From assembly GCA_019636445.1 (NCBI GenBank), contig JAHBXO010000009.1, positions 62,001 to 126,000 of the forward strand: 64,000 nt of DNA, written 5' to 3'. Below the pieces are notes generated by a model, which ran no database searches, had not been told where the DNA came from, and worked only from the letters and a program-made list of their open reading frames with translations. The translations under genes and the position numbers were made by a program. Shown one piece after another: positions 1-9,164 of the stretch. The DNA comes from Gemmataceae bacterium (lineage in GTDB: Bacteria; Planctomycetota; Planctomycetia; Gemmatales; Gemmataceae). The number at the start of each line of letters is the position of its first letter. Position 1 is the stretch's first letter.

Positions 1-333
1 CGGGTGGCAGTTCGTGCCGCCTGTCGCGGCGAACTGGCGGTGCCAGAGTTGCTCACCGGTCTTGAAGTTGTAGGCGAGGACGTGGAGCCGATCGTCCTTC
101 TTGCCGGACGACGCCGTGAGGTAGATCGTGTTGCCGACGACCACGGGGCCGGACACGCCGCGGGCGGGCAGGGCGGTCTTCCAGCGATGGCCCTCGGTCT
201 TGGTCCAGGTCGTCGGCAGGTCTTTTTCGTCCGAGACGCTTGCGCCGTTCGGTCCACGGAATTGCGGCCAGTCCGCGGCGGTACCCGGAACCGCGAACCC
301 GAGGAACAAGGCCAGGAGCAGGATGCGATTCAT
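1..333 (-). CDS. PQQ-like beta-propeller secreted protein, 3' part missing
   Basis: Partial gene; the C-terminus lies beyond the left window edge, leaving about 111 codons. The N-terminus is a signal peptide (MNRILLLALFLGFAVPGTA) followed by ADWPQFRGPNG, the usual opening of planctomycete PQQ-binding-like beta-propeller (BamB-like) proteins. Later segments such as GNTIYLTASSGKKDDRLHVLAYN and KTGEQLWHRQF match propeller blades that read 'data in the trace, G..LW'. The start ATG overlaps the stop of the upstream HEAT-domain gene (TAATG), and a GGAGG lies 7 nt before it, so the two are translationally coupled. It is exported, probably periplasmic. The function is not known; members of this group are often called outer membrane assembly factor-like or PQQ dehydrogenase-like without experimental proof. 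Confidence 0.8.
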   Translation of the reverse strand, partial: MNRILLLALFLGFAVPGTAADWPQFRGPNGASVSDEKDLPTTWTKTEGHRWKTALPARGVSGPVVVGNTIYLTASSGKKDDRLHVLAYNFKTGEQLWHRQFAATGGTNCHP

Positions 334-1457
334 TACTTGGCCTCCGGCGAGAGGAGCTTGAAGGGAACCGCGCCGCCGGTGGCGTCGCAGATGCGCAGCT
401 GGAACGCCCAGTTTTGCGCCCACTGTTCGGTCTGATTGTTCTGGCAGATCTTCACAAGTAATTCGTTCTTGCCAGCCTTGAGGGTCGTATGGCCGATGTG
501 CTGGTCCATCACGTGCCCGTGGTGGTACTCGTCCCGCGCGAAGACCGGCTTGCCGTTGACGAAGATCTTGATCGAGGTCGTCGACCCGGCCCGCAACTCG
601 ACCAGCGTGTCCTTATCGAGCGACACGACGGCGTACGCGTACGAGACCGCGTCCTTGTGTTTGGCCTGTTCGGCGTTCAGATCCACCATCGCGTACTGCT
701 TGCCCTTGGAGTCCGGCTTGGCGGTCACGGCCTTCCACGCCGCCTTCGCGCCGCCCTTGCCCTCGTAGGTCGCCGTCAGGTCGACGCCGGCTTCGGGAGC
801 GTACGCCTTGTCGAAGCCCGTGCCCTTCGTGCTGTCGAATGGCCCGACGACGTGCCAGCGTTCCACGAAGCCGAAATGCGACGTGATGTCCGCTTCGGTC
901 TTTTTGAGGGCCTTCGCGATCTCCTCCACCTGGTCCTTGTCGCGGGCCGCGGCGAAGAGCGGCGCCAGCTTTTTCGCGTCGGATTTCGCTTCCTTCAGAT
1001 GGACCGCGATCGCATCGCGGCGGAGTTCGAGGCTCGGATCGTCGATCATCGCCGCGATCATCTTCCCGGCGGTCTCCTTCTCGAGTTTGGCGAAGAGTTC
1101 GTACGCGATCCGCCGTGCCGCCGGGTCGTTCGTCTTCGTGTCGATGAATTTCTTCAAGTCTTCGGCCGGGAGTTTGCGTCCGACCTTCTCTTCGGCCTGC
1201 ACGATGGCATCCACGGCGGAGCGAAGCCAGTTCGCGGCCGTCGGATTCGCGCCCGCGAATGCTTCGAGGGTTGGCAGTAAAGCCGAACCGCCGGATTTCA
1301 CCAACGTCTTCCACGCCGCGGACGCGGCTTCATTGCCTTGCCCTTCCCTGCCGACGGATTTGATCTTGGCCAGCGAATCGGCCACCAGTGGTTTCTCGGC
1401 CGCGGCCGGGCCGGCCAACGCCGACGCCGCAACGAGACTCCAGAACATTCGACGCAT
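333..1457 (-). CDS. Secreted HEAT-like repeat protein with C-terminal beta-sandwich-like domain
   Basis: 374 aa. The ATG at 1457 is preferred because the protein then begins with a clean signal peptide (MRRMFWSLVAASALAGPAAA), and GGGGAG sits 8 nt upstream; the longer open frame adds an Arg-rich, non-coding-looking extension. Residues ~20-190 are helical with HEAT-like units (for example DPAARRIAYELFAKLEKE and DPSLELRRDAIAVHLKEA). Residues ~200-374 contain FVERWHVVGPFDSTKGTGFD and NELLVKICQNNQTEQWAQNW, resembling the PA14/galactose-binding-like modules common in planctomycete secreted enzymes. It overlaps the following PQQ-propeller gene by one base, so both probably form one exported pair. 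No catalytic motif was seen and the role is unknown. Confidence 0.75.
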   Translation of the reverse strand: MRRMFWSLVAASALAGPAAAEKPLVADSLAKIKSVGREGQGNEAASAAWKTLVKSGGSALLPTLEAFAGANPTAANWLRSAVDAIVQAEEKVGRKLPAEDLKKFIDTKTNDPAARRIAYELFAKLEKETAGKMIAAMIDDPSLELRRDAIAVHLKEAKSDAKKLAPLFAAARDKDQVEEIAKALKKTEADITSHFGFVERWHVVGPFDSTKGTGFDKAYAPEAGVDLTATYEGKGGAKAAWKAVTAKPDSKGKQYAMVDLNAEQAKHKDAVSYAYAVVSLDKDTLVELRAGSTTSIKIFVNGKPVFARDEYHHGHVMDQHIGHTTLKAGKNELLVKICQNNQTEQWAQNWAFQLRICDATGGAVPFKLLSPEAK

Positions 1458-1582
1458 GCGGATACTCCCCGGAGGTGCGAACGCCACTAGTTTCGGAAAT
1501 CGCCTTCCGTCCGTCGAGGTCGGCAGTCGACAGGCCGCCCCTACAATGACTGTCTCACTCCTCCCCCAAGGAATTCGGACAC

Positions 1583-3004
1583 ATGGCCGCGACGCGAATC
1601 GAAACCGACACGATGGGCAAGATCGAGGTGCCGAGCGACCGGTACTACGGCGCGCAGACGGCGCGGTCGCTGATTCACTTTGCGATCGGCGACGACACGA
1701 TGCCGCGGGCGGTGATTCGCGCGTTCGGCACACTCAAGAAGGCGGCCGCGCAGACGAACGCCGGACTCGGCCTGCTGCCCAAGGAGAAACTGGTCCTTGT
1801 GGAACTGGCCGCCGACGAAGTGATCGCTGGCAAGCTCGACGCGCATTTCCCCTTGCGCGTCTGGCAGACCGGTAGCGGCACGCAGACGAACATGAACGTC
1901 AACGAGGTGATCGCGAATCGCGCCATCCAGATGGCCGGCGGCGAAATGGGATCGAAGAAACCGATCCATCCGAACGACGACGTGAACATGTCCCAGTCGT
2001 CGAACGACACGTTCCCCACGGCGATGCACATCGCCGCCGCCGAGGAAGTCGTACACCGGTTGCTACCCAGTCTCTTGGAGCTTCGCCAGACGCTGAATCG
2101 CAAGGCCAAAGAATTCGCGCACATCGTCAAGATCGGCCGCACACACCTGATGGACGCCGTGCCGCTGACGCTGGGCCAGGAGTTCAGCGGGTATGTCGCG
2201 CAGATTGATTTCGCCCGAAAAGCGATCGAACAGACGTTGCCCGGGCTTTACGAACTGGCCCTTGGCGGCACGGCCGTCGGCACCGGTTTGAACGCCCACC
2301 CGGACTTCGCCGTCAAGGTGGCGGATCAGATCGCGGAGTTGACGAAGCTGCCATTTGTGACGGCACCGAACAAGTTCGCCGCGCTCGGTGGCCACGAGGC
2401 GATGGCATTTGCCAGCGGCTCGCTGAAGACGCTGGCGACGGCGCTCATGAAGATGGCCAACGACGTGCGCTGGCTGGCGTCCGGCCCGCGCTGCGGCCTC
2501 GGCGAAATCACCATCCCGGAGAACGAACCCGGTTCCTCCATCATGCCGGGCAAGGTCAACCCGACCCAGAGCGAAGCCATGACGATGGTCTGCGTGCAGG
2601 TGATGGGCAATGACGCGACGATCGGCTTCGCGGCGAGTCAGGGCAACTTCGAACTGAACGTCTTCAAGCCGGTCATCATCCACAATTTCCTGCACTCGGT
2701 GCGATTGCTGACCGACGCCTGCCACATGTTCAACGAGCACTGTGCCATTGGCATCGAGCCAAATGCGAAACAAATCGCGGCCCACTTGAACAACTCGCTG
2801 ATGCTGGTGACCGCCATGAACCGGCACATCGGCTACGACGCCGCCGCGAAGATCGCCAAGACCGCCCATATCAACGGCACCACGCTTCGCGAGGAAGCGG
2901 TGAAACTGGCTCCGCCGCTCAAGGACGGGAGCGGAAACCTGACGGCCGAAAAGTTCGATCACATCGTGCGACCCGAAAAGATGACCATGCCGGGGACGGA
3001 ATGA
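1583..3004 (+). CDS. fumC: Fumarate hydratase, class II
   Basis: 473 aa, full length for the family. It catalyses the reversible hydration of fumarate to malate in the TCA cycle as a cytosolic homotetramer. Seen in the sequence: [14 protein letters not shown] in the N-terminal part, [16 protein letters not shown] with the conserved His, and the lyase-superfamily signature [16 protein letters not shown] containing the catalytic Ser loop. AAGGAA lies about 10 nt before the ATG. The stop overlaps the start of the next gene (ATGA), suggesting co-transcription with the epimerase. Class II is iron-independent, in contrast with class I fumarases. The identification is secure; aspartate ammonia-lyase is a paralogue but the active-site region reads as FumC. 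Confidence 0.96.
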   Translation: MAATRIETDTMGKIEVPSDRYYGAQTARSLIHFAIGDDTMPRAVIRAFGTLKKAAAQTNAGLGLLPKEKLVLVELAADEVIAGKLDAHFPLRVWQTGSGTQTNMNVNEVIANRAIQMAGGEMGSKKPIHPNDDVNMSQSSNDTFPTAMHIAAAEEVVHRLLPSLLELRQTLNRKAKEFAHIVKIGRTHLMDAVPLTLGQEFSGYVAQIDFARKAIEQTLPGLYELALGGTAVGTGLNAHPDFAVKVADQIAELTKLPFVTAPNKFAALGGHEAMAFASGSLKTLATALMKMANDVRWLASGPRCGLGEITIPENEPGSSIMPGKVNPTQSEAMTMVCVQVMGNDATIGFAASQGNFELNVFKPVIIHNFLHSVRLLTDACHMFNEHCAIGIEPNAKQIAAHLNNSLMLVTAMNRHIGYDAAAKIAKTAHINGTTLREEAVKLAPPLKDGSGNLTAEKFDHIVRPEKMTMPGTE

Positions 3005-3885
3005 GCAAGACCGTATTCGTCACGGGTGCAACGGGGCTCGTGGGTTCGCGACTGGTAACCGCCCTGCGCGAGCGGGGCGACAATGTGCTCGCCCTCTCGC
3101 GCCGGTCAGGGCCGGACACGATCGAAGGCGATCCGTCCGTCCCCGGCCCGTGGCTCGACTTGCTGGACTCGTGCGATGCCGTCGTGCATCTGGCCGGCGA
3201 GAACATCTTCGCAGAGCGATGGTCGACATCGTTCATGAAGCGGATTCGCGACAGCCGCGTCGCGAGTACAGAGTTGATCTCCGAACGTCTGGCCAAGAGC
3301 GGTAACAAGTCTGTCGCGTTCATCTCGTGTTCGGCCATCGGCTACTACGGCGATCCGAAGACGGATTTCATGGCGAACGTCTGTCACGAATGGGAAGCCG
3401 CGGCCGACCGGGTACGATTCGCCGGGAACCGCGTCGTGCATCCGCGATTGGGTATCGTCCTGGACCCGAAGGGCGGGGCAATGACGAATCTCGTGCGGCC
3501 CTATCGGTTCTTCGTCGGCGGACGCATCGGGTCGGGGAAACAGATGGTGAGTTGGATCCACCACGAAGATCTGACGCGGCTGCTGATGTTCGCCATCGAT
3601 TCGCCAAAACTCTTGGGGCCGGTGAACGCAACGGCACCGAACCCGGTGTCGAACGACGAACTCGGCCGCGCGATCGGCAAGGTGCTTGGCCGGCCACACT
3701 GGCTGCCCGTGCCGCGCTGGGCGCTGCGGATCGCGCTGGGGAAGATCGCGGATACTCTGGTCGGGGGAACGTGCGCCCTGCCGAAAGCGGCGCTCGAAGC
3801 GGGCTTTGAGTTCCGGTATCCCAGGATCGTCGAAGCCCTTCAGGAATTGCTGGGAAAGTCTATATCGTCCAATCGCAATGCCTGA
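3001..3885 (+). CDS. TIGR01777-type NAD(P)-dependent epimerase (YfcH/SDR39U1-like)
   Basis: 294 aa. The N-terminal Rossmann motif [12 protein letters not shown] is at residues ~7-18. [17 protein letters not shown] and [11 protein letters not shown] match the TIGR01777 family of extended SDR proteins, and the C-terminal DUF1731-like part reads [20 protein letters not shown]. The substrate is unknown; the family is often annotated sugar nucleotide epimerase without direct evidence. The ATG overlaps the fumC stop by 4 nt (ATGA), so translation is coupled to fumC. The 3' end overlaps the oppositely oriented VapC-like gene by 26 nt. The family call is secure, the reaction is not. Confidence 0.88.
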   Translation: MSKTVFVTGATGLVGSRLVTALRERGDNVLALSRRSGPDTIEGDPSVPGPWLDLLDSCDAVVHLAGENIFAERWSTSFMKRIRDSRVASTELISERLAKSGNKSVAFISCSAIGYYGDPKTDFMANVCHEWEAAADRVRFAGNRVVHPRLGIVLDPKGGAMTNLVRPYRFFVGGRIGSGKQMVSWIHHEDLTRLLMFAIDSPKLLGPVNATAPNPVSNDELGRAIGKVLGRPHWLPVPRWALRIALGKIADTLVGGTCALPKAALEAGFEFRYPRIVEALQELLGKSISSNRNA

Positions 3886-4288
3886 GGTCTGGCACCCGCG
3901 AGAAGTCGGCGACGTTGCGTGTGACGACGACGAGATCGCGCGCCAGCGCGACGGCCGCGATGCGGAGGTCCATCGTGCCGATGCCGAGTTTCAGTTTCCT
4001 CAACCGTTCATTTTCGCCGGCCGCACGGATATCGAAGGAGACGAGGGGGAACGAACGAAAGAAATCGATGACGCGGAAGTGCAGGTCGTAAGCCGCGACG
4101 AGTTCCGCGGAATGGGTCGCGCGATTGATCAGGTTGTTGCAACCCTTCGATTGTTCCTGGTAACTCACGACCGACACGCCGACGTCACCCAAGTCCAACG
4201 CAACGATCTTGGATAGGATCGCGGCGGCCTGTGGGGACGCGGGGCGTTCCAGGATGCTGACGTGATCCGTGTCCAAGAGGAACTTCAT
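3860..4288 (-). CDS. vapC: VapC-like PIN domain toxin/ribonuclease
   Basis: 142 aa. PIN-domain protein, predicted Mg-dependent RNase as in VapBC type II toxin-antitoxin modules. The acidic tetrad is visible: Asp6/Asp8 in LLDTDH, Glu45 in SYQEQ, Asp107 in GTMDLRIAAVAL, and Asp128 near the C-terminus (RNVADFSRV). The start at 4288 is chosen because it overlaps the stop of the upstream small gene as ATGA, the usual antitoxin-toxin arrangement; an in-frame ATG at 4300 is the alternative. It is convergent with, and overlaps 26 nt of, the epimerase gene. The partner upstream is not a recognisable VapB, so this may be a TA toxin or a stand-alone PIN nuclease. Confidence 0.85.
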   Translation of the reverse strand: MKFLLDTDHVSILERPASPQAAAILSKIVALDLGDVGVSVVSYQEQSKGCNNLINRATHSAELVAAYDLHFRVIDFFRSFPLVSFDIRAAGENERLRKLKLGIGTMDLRIAAVALARDLVVVTRNVADFSRVPDLRHCDWTI

Positions 4289-4539
4289 CGTGGGCACCAT
4301 TCTTCATCCGGTTCGGGAATCGGGTCTCCCCGCTTCCAACCGGTCGGTGCTTCTTTTCCCGTTTTCCGAAAGTACTGCCCGTACGCGACCATATCGTCGA
4401 ACGCCTCCAACTGTTCGGGCGTCAATGGTTCGCGATCGGTCTCCCACCAATTCGAGTGCGGCTTCGCTGGTCCCATCTTGAGTTCGAGGATCGCCCGTTC
4501 GAGCGCTTCGACCCGCTGTTCCAGTGTCAGGTTTTCCAT
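4285..4539 (-). CDS. Small helical protein, possible antitoxin for the PIN toxin
   Basis: 84 aa. The N-terminal ~20 residues (LTLEQRVEALERAILELK) look like an amphipathic coiled coil. The rest is acidic and Trp/Pro-rich, ending DPIPEPDEEWCPR. No ribbon-helix-helix, AbrB or Phd-like DNA-binding motif was recognised. It lies 11 nt downstream of gatB and overlaps the vapC-like start by 4 nt. By position it would be the antitoxin, but this is inference: there is no family assignment, and the small gene could simply be a conserved protein between gatB and vapC. Confidence 0.65.
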   Translation of the reverse strand: MENLTLEQRVEALERAILELKMGPAKPHSNWWETDREPLTPEQLEAFDDMVAYGQYFRKTGKEAPTGWKRGDPIPEPDEEWCPR

Positions 4540-4550
4540 GATTCCCTCGG

Positions 4551-6059
4551 CTATTTCCCCAACTCCTCGTCCACGAGCTTCCGCACCACGTCGTTCGGTG
4601 CGCCCTTGTTGTTCTTCATCACGTGGCCGACGATCGCCATCTTCGCGGAGTCCTTGCCACCTTTGAAGTCTGCGACGGCCTTCGGGTTCGCCGCGATCGC
4701 GGCGATCGCGGCGGCACGCAGGGCCGACTCGTCGAACTCCTTGATGCCGACTTCCTTCTTCGCCGCCTCGACATCCAACCCCTTCTCCAGCACGACGGCG
4801 AAGACCGACAGGCGGTCCATCTTCGGCAGGCTTCCGGTCGCCTTGAGGAAAGTCGCGAACGCGGCGGGGCGGATGGGAAATTCTTCGATCTCCTCGTGCC
4901 GTTCGGTCAGGGCCGGGAAGACGAGATCGCTGAGGCGGTTCGCGGCCGTCTTGCCGTCGCCGGCGAGTTCCTTCGCGACCTCCTCAAAGTACGCCACCAT
5001 CTTCCGCCCCTTGGACGATAGCACCTCGGCGTCGTAGAGCGAAAGGCCGTACTGCGATTGCAGACGTTGTCGCTGCGCCTGCGGAAGCTCGCCCATCGTC
5101 GCTTTCACAGCGTCGAGTTGTTCCTTCGACACGATCACCGGCACAAGGTCCGGCTCCGGGAAGTATCGGTAGTCGGCCGCCTCCTCCTTGTGGCGCTGCA
5201 CCTCGGTGCGGCCCTTCGCGTCGTCCCAACCGGCGGTTGTCTTCAGGAGCTTGCCGATGCGATAGTTGACGGGGTCCTTCTGGAACTGCTCATACTGCCG
5301 TTTCGCTTCGTAGGTGATCGCCCGGCCGACGGCGCGGAAGCTGTTCAGGTTCTTGATCTCGACCAACGGCGTCGCGGCGTAGCCCTTCGGTTCGTCGGGC
5401 TTCGGAATGTGGACGTTCACGTTCGCGTCGCAACGCAGGCTGCCTTCCTGCATCTCGCAGTCCGAGACGGCCAGCTCGCGAAGCAAAAGCCGAATCTCTT
5501 CGAGGTACGCGATCGCTTCCTCCGGGCTGTTCATGTCGGGGTGCGAGACGATTTCCAGCAGCGGCGTGCCGGTGCGGTTCAGGTCGACGCGCGTGTCGCC
5601 GCCGCGGCCGCTCTCGTCGTGGATGTTCTTGCCGGCGTCCTCCTCGAGGTGCGCGCGGATGATGCCGACCTTCTTCGGGGTGTATCCCTTCTTCGGGTCG
5701 GGGTGCACGTTGATTTCGAGGAAGCCGTCGTGGCTGAACGGCAGTTCGTACTGGCTGATCTGATAGTTCTTCGGCAGGTCCGGATAGTAGTAGTTCTTGC
5801 GGTCCCATTTCGTGTAGCCCGGCTTCTCGCCGGGGTGCGACGCGATCGAACAGTTCAGCGCCAGCGCGGCCTTCAAGGACAGTTCGAATGCCTTGCGATT
5901 CATGACGGGCAGCGAGCCGGGCATTCCGAGGCAGACCGGGCAGACGGCCGAGTTCGGTGGCAGGCCGAACTTGTTCGGGCAACCGCAGAAGAGCTTGGTC
6001 TTCGTCAGCAACTGCACGTGGACTTCCAGCCCAATCACGATCTTATACGGCTCGGCCAT
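4551..6059 (-). CDS. gatB: Asp-tRNA(Asn)/Glu-tRNA(Gln) amidotransferase subunit B
   Basis: 502 aa. The tRNA-binding kinase-like subunit of the GatCAB complex, which converts Glu-tRNA(Gln) and Asp-tRNA(Asn) to the amidated forms. The start at 6059 gives MAEPYKIVIGLEVHVQLLTKTKLFC, the standard GatB N-terminus; a longer in-frame extension is Ser-rich and atypical. GGGAG lies upstream. Motifs seen: FCGCPNKFG and CPVCLGMPGSLPVMN (paired Cys for zinc), DRKNYYYPDLPKNYQISQ, EDAGK, and GSLRCDANV. The C-terminal YqeY-like tail covers ~350-502. gatA and gatC are not in the window. A small gene and a VapC-like gene follow at 11 nt and by overlap. Confidence 0.97.
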   Translation of the reverse strand: MAEPYKIVIGLEVHVQLLTKTKLFCGCPNKFGLPPNSAVCPVCLGMPGSLPVMNRKAFELSLKAALALNCSIASHPGEKPGYTKWDRKNYYYPDLPKNYQISQYELPFSHDGFLEINVHPDPKKGYTPKKVGIIRAHLEEDAGKNIHDESGRGGDTRVDLNRTGTPLLEIVSHPDMNSPEEAIAYLEEIRLLLRELAVSDCEMQEGSLRCDANVNVHIPKPDEPKGYAATPLVEIKNLNSFRAVGRAITYEAKRQYEQFQKDPVNYRIGKLLKTTAGWDDAKGRTEVQRHKEEAADYRYFPEPDLVPVIVSKEQLDAVKATMGELPQAQRQRLQSQYGLSLYDAEVLSSKGRKMVAYFEEVAKELAGDGKTAANRLSDLVFPALTERHEEIEEFPIRPAAFATFLKATGSLPKMDRLSVFAVVLEKGLDVEAAKKEVGIKEFDESALRAAAIAAIAANPKAVADFKGGKDSAKMAIVGHVMKNNKGAPNDVVRKLVDEELGK

Positions 6060-6147
6060 GTCGGCTCCCGGGGACGATGCGGAGAGATGGGAAATTGTAG
6101 AGGATTGCGTTAGAATGCGGGAGTGACTTTGAGCGGAGTCGACTGCC

Positions 6148-6903
6148 ATGCCGATTCACGACTGGACGCGGGTCGACGCGGAACTCTTCCACGCGTTCCA
6201 TCACCGCTGGATCGATTCCATCTGCGATGCCCTCAACGGGGGAGTCTTACCCTCAAAAGATTACTTCGCCCTTCCCGAACAACGGATCAGTGGCCCGATC
6301 CCGGATGTCCTGACACTCCATCAATCGGAAGGGAATGGCGTTCCGACCAATGGATACTCGGCGACAGGCCTCGCCGTCGCGACTGCGCCGCCGCGGCTCC
6401 AGAAGAAGCACCAGCGCAAAGATTCCGGTTACGCTGCGAAGGCGAATCGCATTTCGATCAGGAACCATCGACACGGGAAAGTCGTCGCGGTCCTGGAGAT
6501 CGTTTCTCCGGGGAACAAAGCCTCCTCGCACGAGTTTCGCGCGTTCGTCGAGAAGGCCCGCAATCTCATGGAGGAGGGCATCCACCTGGCCGTGATCGAC
6601 CTCTTTCCGCCGACGCCGCGCGATCCCGACGGCATCCATTTCGCCATCTGGAACGATGTCGGGGTGGATGAGGAAGATGATCTGGAACGCCCCGTCGACA
6701 AGCCGTTGACCGTGGTCTCCTACGACGCCGGCGAAGACAGCACGGCGTATCTGGAGTATCTCGCGGTCGGCGATGCGTTGCCGGAGGCGCCGATCTTTCT
6801 CTCCCCCGGCCACTATGTCAACCTGCCTCTCGAGCCGACGTACGAGACGACGTGGCAACTGTTCCCGAACGTCCTCAAGCCGCTCTTGTCGCAGCCCACG
6901 TAA
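6148..6903 (+). CDS. DUF4058 family protein
   Basis: 251 aa. The opening PIHDWTRVDAELFHAFHHRWI followed by PDVLTL is diagnostic of DUF4058, found in planctomycetes, cyanobacteria and chloroflexi. The central part (VVAVLEIVSPGNK and EEGIHLAVIDLFPPTPRDPDG) resembles a restriction-endonuclease-like alpha/beta core with an E-I-V-S-P-x-N-K strand, but that fold similarity is my inference and no function is established. It is divergent from gatB with 88 nt between the starts, and convergent with the PLP enzyme gene 16 nt beyond its stop. No signal peptide; probably cytosolic. Confidence 0.85.
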   Translation: MPIHDWTRVDAELFHAFHHRWIDSICDALNGGVLPSKDYFALPEQRISGPIPDVLTLHQSEGNGVPTNGYSATGLAVATAPPRLQKKHQRKDSGYAAKANRISIRNHRHGKVVAVLEIVSPGNKASSHEFRAFVEKARNLMEEGIHLAVIDLFPPTPRDPDGIHFAIWNDVGVDEEDDLERPVDKPLTVVSYDAGEDSTAYLEYLAVGDALPEAPIFLSPGHYVNLPLEPTYETTWQLFPNVLKPLLSQPT

Positions 6904-6919
6904 TCTCCCGGCACACCTT

Positions 6920-8056
6920 TTACCGTAATCCCGCTTCCATCGCGGCGGCCAACTTCTCGAACGGTTCGCAGCCCACGGAGAGCCGGACGAGGCCCGGCGT
7001 GATCCCCTGCGCGAGCTTTTCCGCACTCGGGTCGAACCGGTGGCTCGTCGTGTCCGGGTGGCTGCAGGTCGTTTCGTGGTGCCCGAGCGACGGGCAAAAC
7101 GGCACGGCCGGGGTCGCGCGCATCCAGCGGTTCACCGCGTCGCGGTCGGCCAGTTCGAAACAGAGCATGTTGCCAACGCCGTTGGGAAGCAATCGCTTTG
7201 CCAGTTCGTAATCGGGATGGTCCGTTTGGCCGGGGTGGACGACGCGTCGGACAGCCGGATGCGACGCGAGCCATGCGGCGATTTTCGTTGCGTTGTCATT
7301 CGCGGTCCGCATGCGCAGCTCCATCGTCGCCATGCCGCGCTGGACGAGCCAGCAGTCGAACGGGTTCGCCGCGAGGCCCCAGGTGCTGGTGGCGGAGGCA
7401 ATCGGGGCAAGCAGCGCCGGGTTCGTTCCCGATACGAAGCCCATCGTCACATCACTGTGGCCGCCGATCATTTTGGTCAGCGACTCCATCACGAGGTCGG
7501 CACCGAACTCGTGCGGCCGACAGAGGACCGGCGATGCGAACGTGTTGTCCACGAACAGCCAAACGCCGGCGCGGTGGGCGAGTTCGGCCAGCGCCGGAAG
7601 GTCCGCGACGCGGCAGAGCGGATTCGAGATCGTTTCAACGAAGAGGATCTTCGTTGGCGCTTCGGCCAACGTTTGTGCGACGGCATCGAGGTCGTTCGAG
7701 TCGACCCAACTCGTCGTGATGCCGAACTTGGCGAATTCGGTTTGGAAGAGTTTCGTCGTCTTGCCGTAGATCCGGTTGCTGGAGATGATCCGGTCGCCCT
7801 TCGCCAGTAGTGCCAGCAGCGGCGCGGCGATCGCGCCCATACCGGTGCCCGTGACGACACCCCAGGCGGCGCGGTGGGCATCGCGGAGTTCATCCGCGAG
7901 GACGGTTGCGTTGGGGTGGCCGTCGCGGGCGTAGATGTATCCGGGCGCGGTGCCGCCGTAGATCGCATCGACGGCGTCGAGGTCCGGGATGCGGTAGACC
8001 GCCGAGAGGTGGATCGGCGGGGCCAGGGGCGTCGAAGGGCCGAAATCGGGTGTCAT
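6920..8056 (-). CDS. Cys/Met metabolism PLP-dependent enzyme (cystathionine gamma-synthase/lyase family)
   Basis: 378 aa. Type I-fold transsulfuration enzyme. Seen: YIYARDGHPNATVLADEL (substrate/cofactor entrance), TGTGMGAIAAPLLALL, IYGKTTKLFQ, VETISNPLCRVADL, FVDNTFASPVLCRP (the Asp that contacts the PLP pyridine N), and ESLTKMIGGHSDVTMGF carrying the Schiff-base Lys. It acts in the cytosol on cystathionine, homocysteine/O-acyl-homoserine or methionine. The members (MetB, MetC-type lyase, MGL) cannot be separated by eye. It lies 9 nt downstream of the lipoprotein gene on the same strand, suggesting one transcript. Confidence 0.88.
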   Translation of the reverse strand: MTPDFGPSTPLAPPIHLSAVYRIPDLDAVDAIYGGTAPGYIYARDGHPNATVLADELRDAHRAAWGVVTGTGMGAIAAPLLALLAKGDRIISSNRIYGKTTKLFQTEFAKFGITTSWVDSNDLDAVAQTLAEAPTKILFVETISNPLCRVADLPALAELAHRAGVWLFVDNTFASPVLCRPHEFGADLVMESLTKMIGGHSDVTMGFVSGTNPALLAPIASATSTWGLAANPFDCWLVQRGMATMELRMRTANDNATKIAAWLASHPAVRRVVHPGQTDHPDYELAKRLLPNGVGNMLCFELADRDAVNRWMRATPAVPFCPSLGHHETTCSHPDTTSHRFDPSAEKLAQGITPGLVRLSVGCEPFEKLAAAMEAGLR

Positions 8057-8065
8057 CCCGACATC

Positions 8066-8908
8066 TTATCGTTTGGAGAGAATCTCTTGCACGGCGAGCC
8101 AGAAGTTGGTCTTTTCGTCGCCGGTCGCGTCGCGAAGGCCGAGAGCGGCCGCCTTTACCTGCGCCGCGTCGTCGCCCATCGATTCCACGGTGCGGAAGTA
8201 GAGGTACCAGAGCGAGCCGGTACGCACGCCGTCGTCGTCGAAAACGTACATCGGTAGCCGGGCCGAGTCTCCGACCGTTTCGGCGAAGGTGCCGGCCGCG
8301 GATTTCAAACCCGCGGCATCGACGGGGATCGCGACGAACGCAAGGCCTTTTTTCTCGGCGAGATCCTTCGTGGCGGTGATGTCCCGTCCAACCGGATGAA
8401 GGTAGACGACCGTTTTATAACCGGTGCCGCGAAGCGTATCGAAGCCGTCCAACGTCGGCTTTCGACCGGTGGCGATCCGGTCGCGGACGACGGCGAAGCC
8501 CGGCAGGCCGGTCGGCGCTTTCGTCGGGTCGATCACCTTCGACGATTTCGAGTTCCCCGATGTCGATCCTTCCGGGATCGACAGCACCGGAGGTGGTTCA
8601 CCCGGTTTCGTCCCGCCGATCGAAGGCGCTTCCAGAAGCGGGTCGGGATAAAGCGTTTCCCGCTGCGGACGGTATTGGCTTCCGCCCGGGCTGGAAGGAA
8701 CCGTCGCGGGGGGCAGGGCGCTGTCACTCGGCAGCGGGCGCGTCGAGGGCAATCCCCCGGTCGGCGGCGGGATGAAGAGATCGTCGCGGGCACGGGGCGC
8801 CGGGTCGCTTCGACCGGCGCAAAGGCCGCGTTTGCAGATATGCCGGCAGCCGGTCGATCCCAGTAGGGTCGCCAGCAGGAGGCTCAGAATCGCCGTATGC
8901 CGTCTCAT
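8066..8908 (-). CDS. Lipoprotein with degenerate dual-specificity-phosphatase-like domain
   Basis: 280 aa. Signal peptide with lipobox-like LLGSTGC (Cys21), then ~110 residues of Pro/Ser-rich linker. Residues ~138-275 read like the DSP/beta-lactamase-hydrolase-like phosphatase fold (GRKPTLDGFDTLRGTGYKTVVYL, then GLAFVAIPVDAAGL). The P-loop that should carry HCxxGxR is VFDDDGVRTGS (~222-231): Arg229 and the Gly are kept but the nucleophilic Cys is replaced by Asp, so phosphatase activity is unlikely. It precedes the PLP enzyme by 9 nt. Possible role: binding or scaffold protein on the membrane. The domain call is based on motif resemblance and is moderately sure. Confidence 0.7.
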   Translation of the reverse strand: MRRHTAILSLLLATLLGSTGCRHICKRGLCAGRSDPAPRARDDLFIPPPTGGLPSTRPLPSDSALPPATVPSSPGGSQYRPQRETLYPDPLLEAPSIGGTKPGEPPPVLSIPEGSTSGNSKSSKVIDPTKAPTGLPGFAVVRDRIATGRKPTLDGFDTLRGTGYKTVVYLHPVGRDITATKDLAEKKGLAFVAIPVDAAGLKSAAGTFAETVGDSARLPMYVFDDDGVRTGSLWYLYFRTVESMGDDAAQVKAAALGLRDATGDEKTNFWLAVQEILSKR

Positions 8909-9164
8909 GGCCGTCGTCCTTCGCAGAATGCGCCACCTGAAGCATAGGTCAATCGAGTCGTTCGATGGGACGGATTCCGTCAGTTACCCGAAACCCGAAC
9001 CGGTAAACTGCGCGATCTGTAGCGATTGTTCCATTGGATCGGACATCCACAACTTGAAACTGCATGATTCGACTTAACTTCCGTCGAGCAAAATCCCGCC
9101 GTTTCCCAGCCTTGCCAAATCCGTAAACTCTACCGGACGGCATTCTCCCTACGGATCGCGACCC

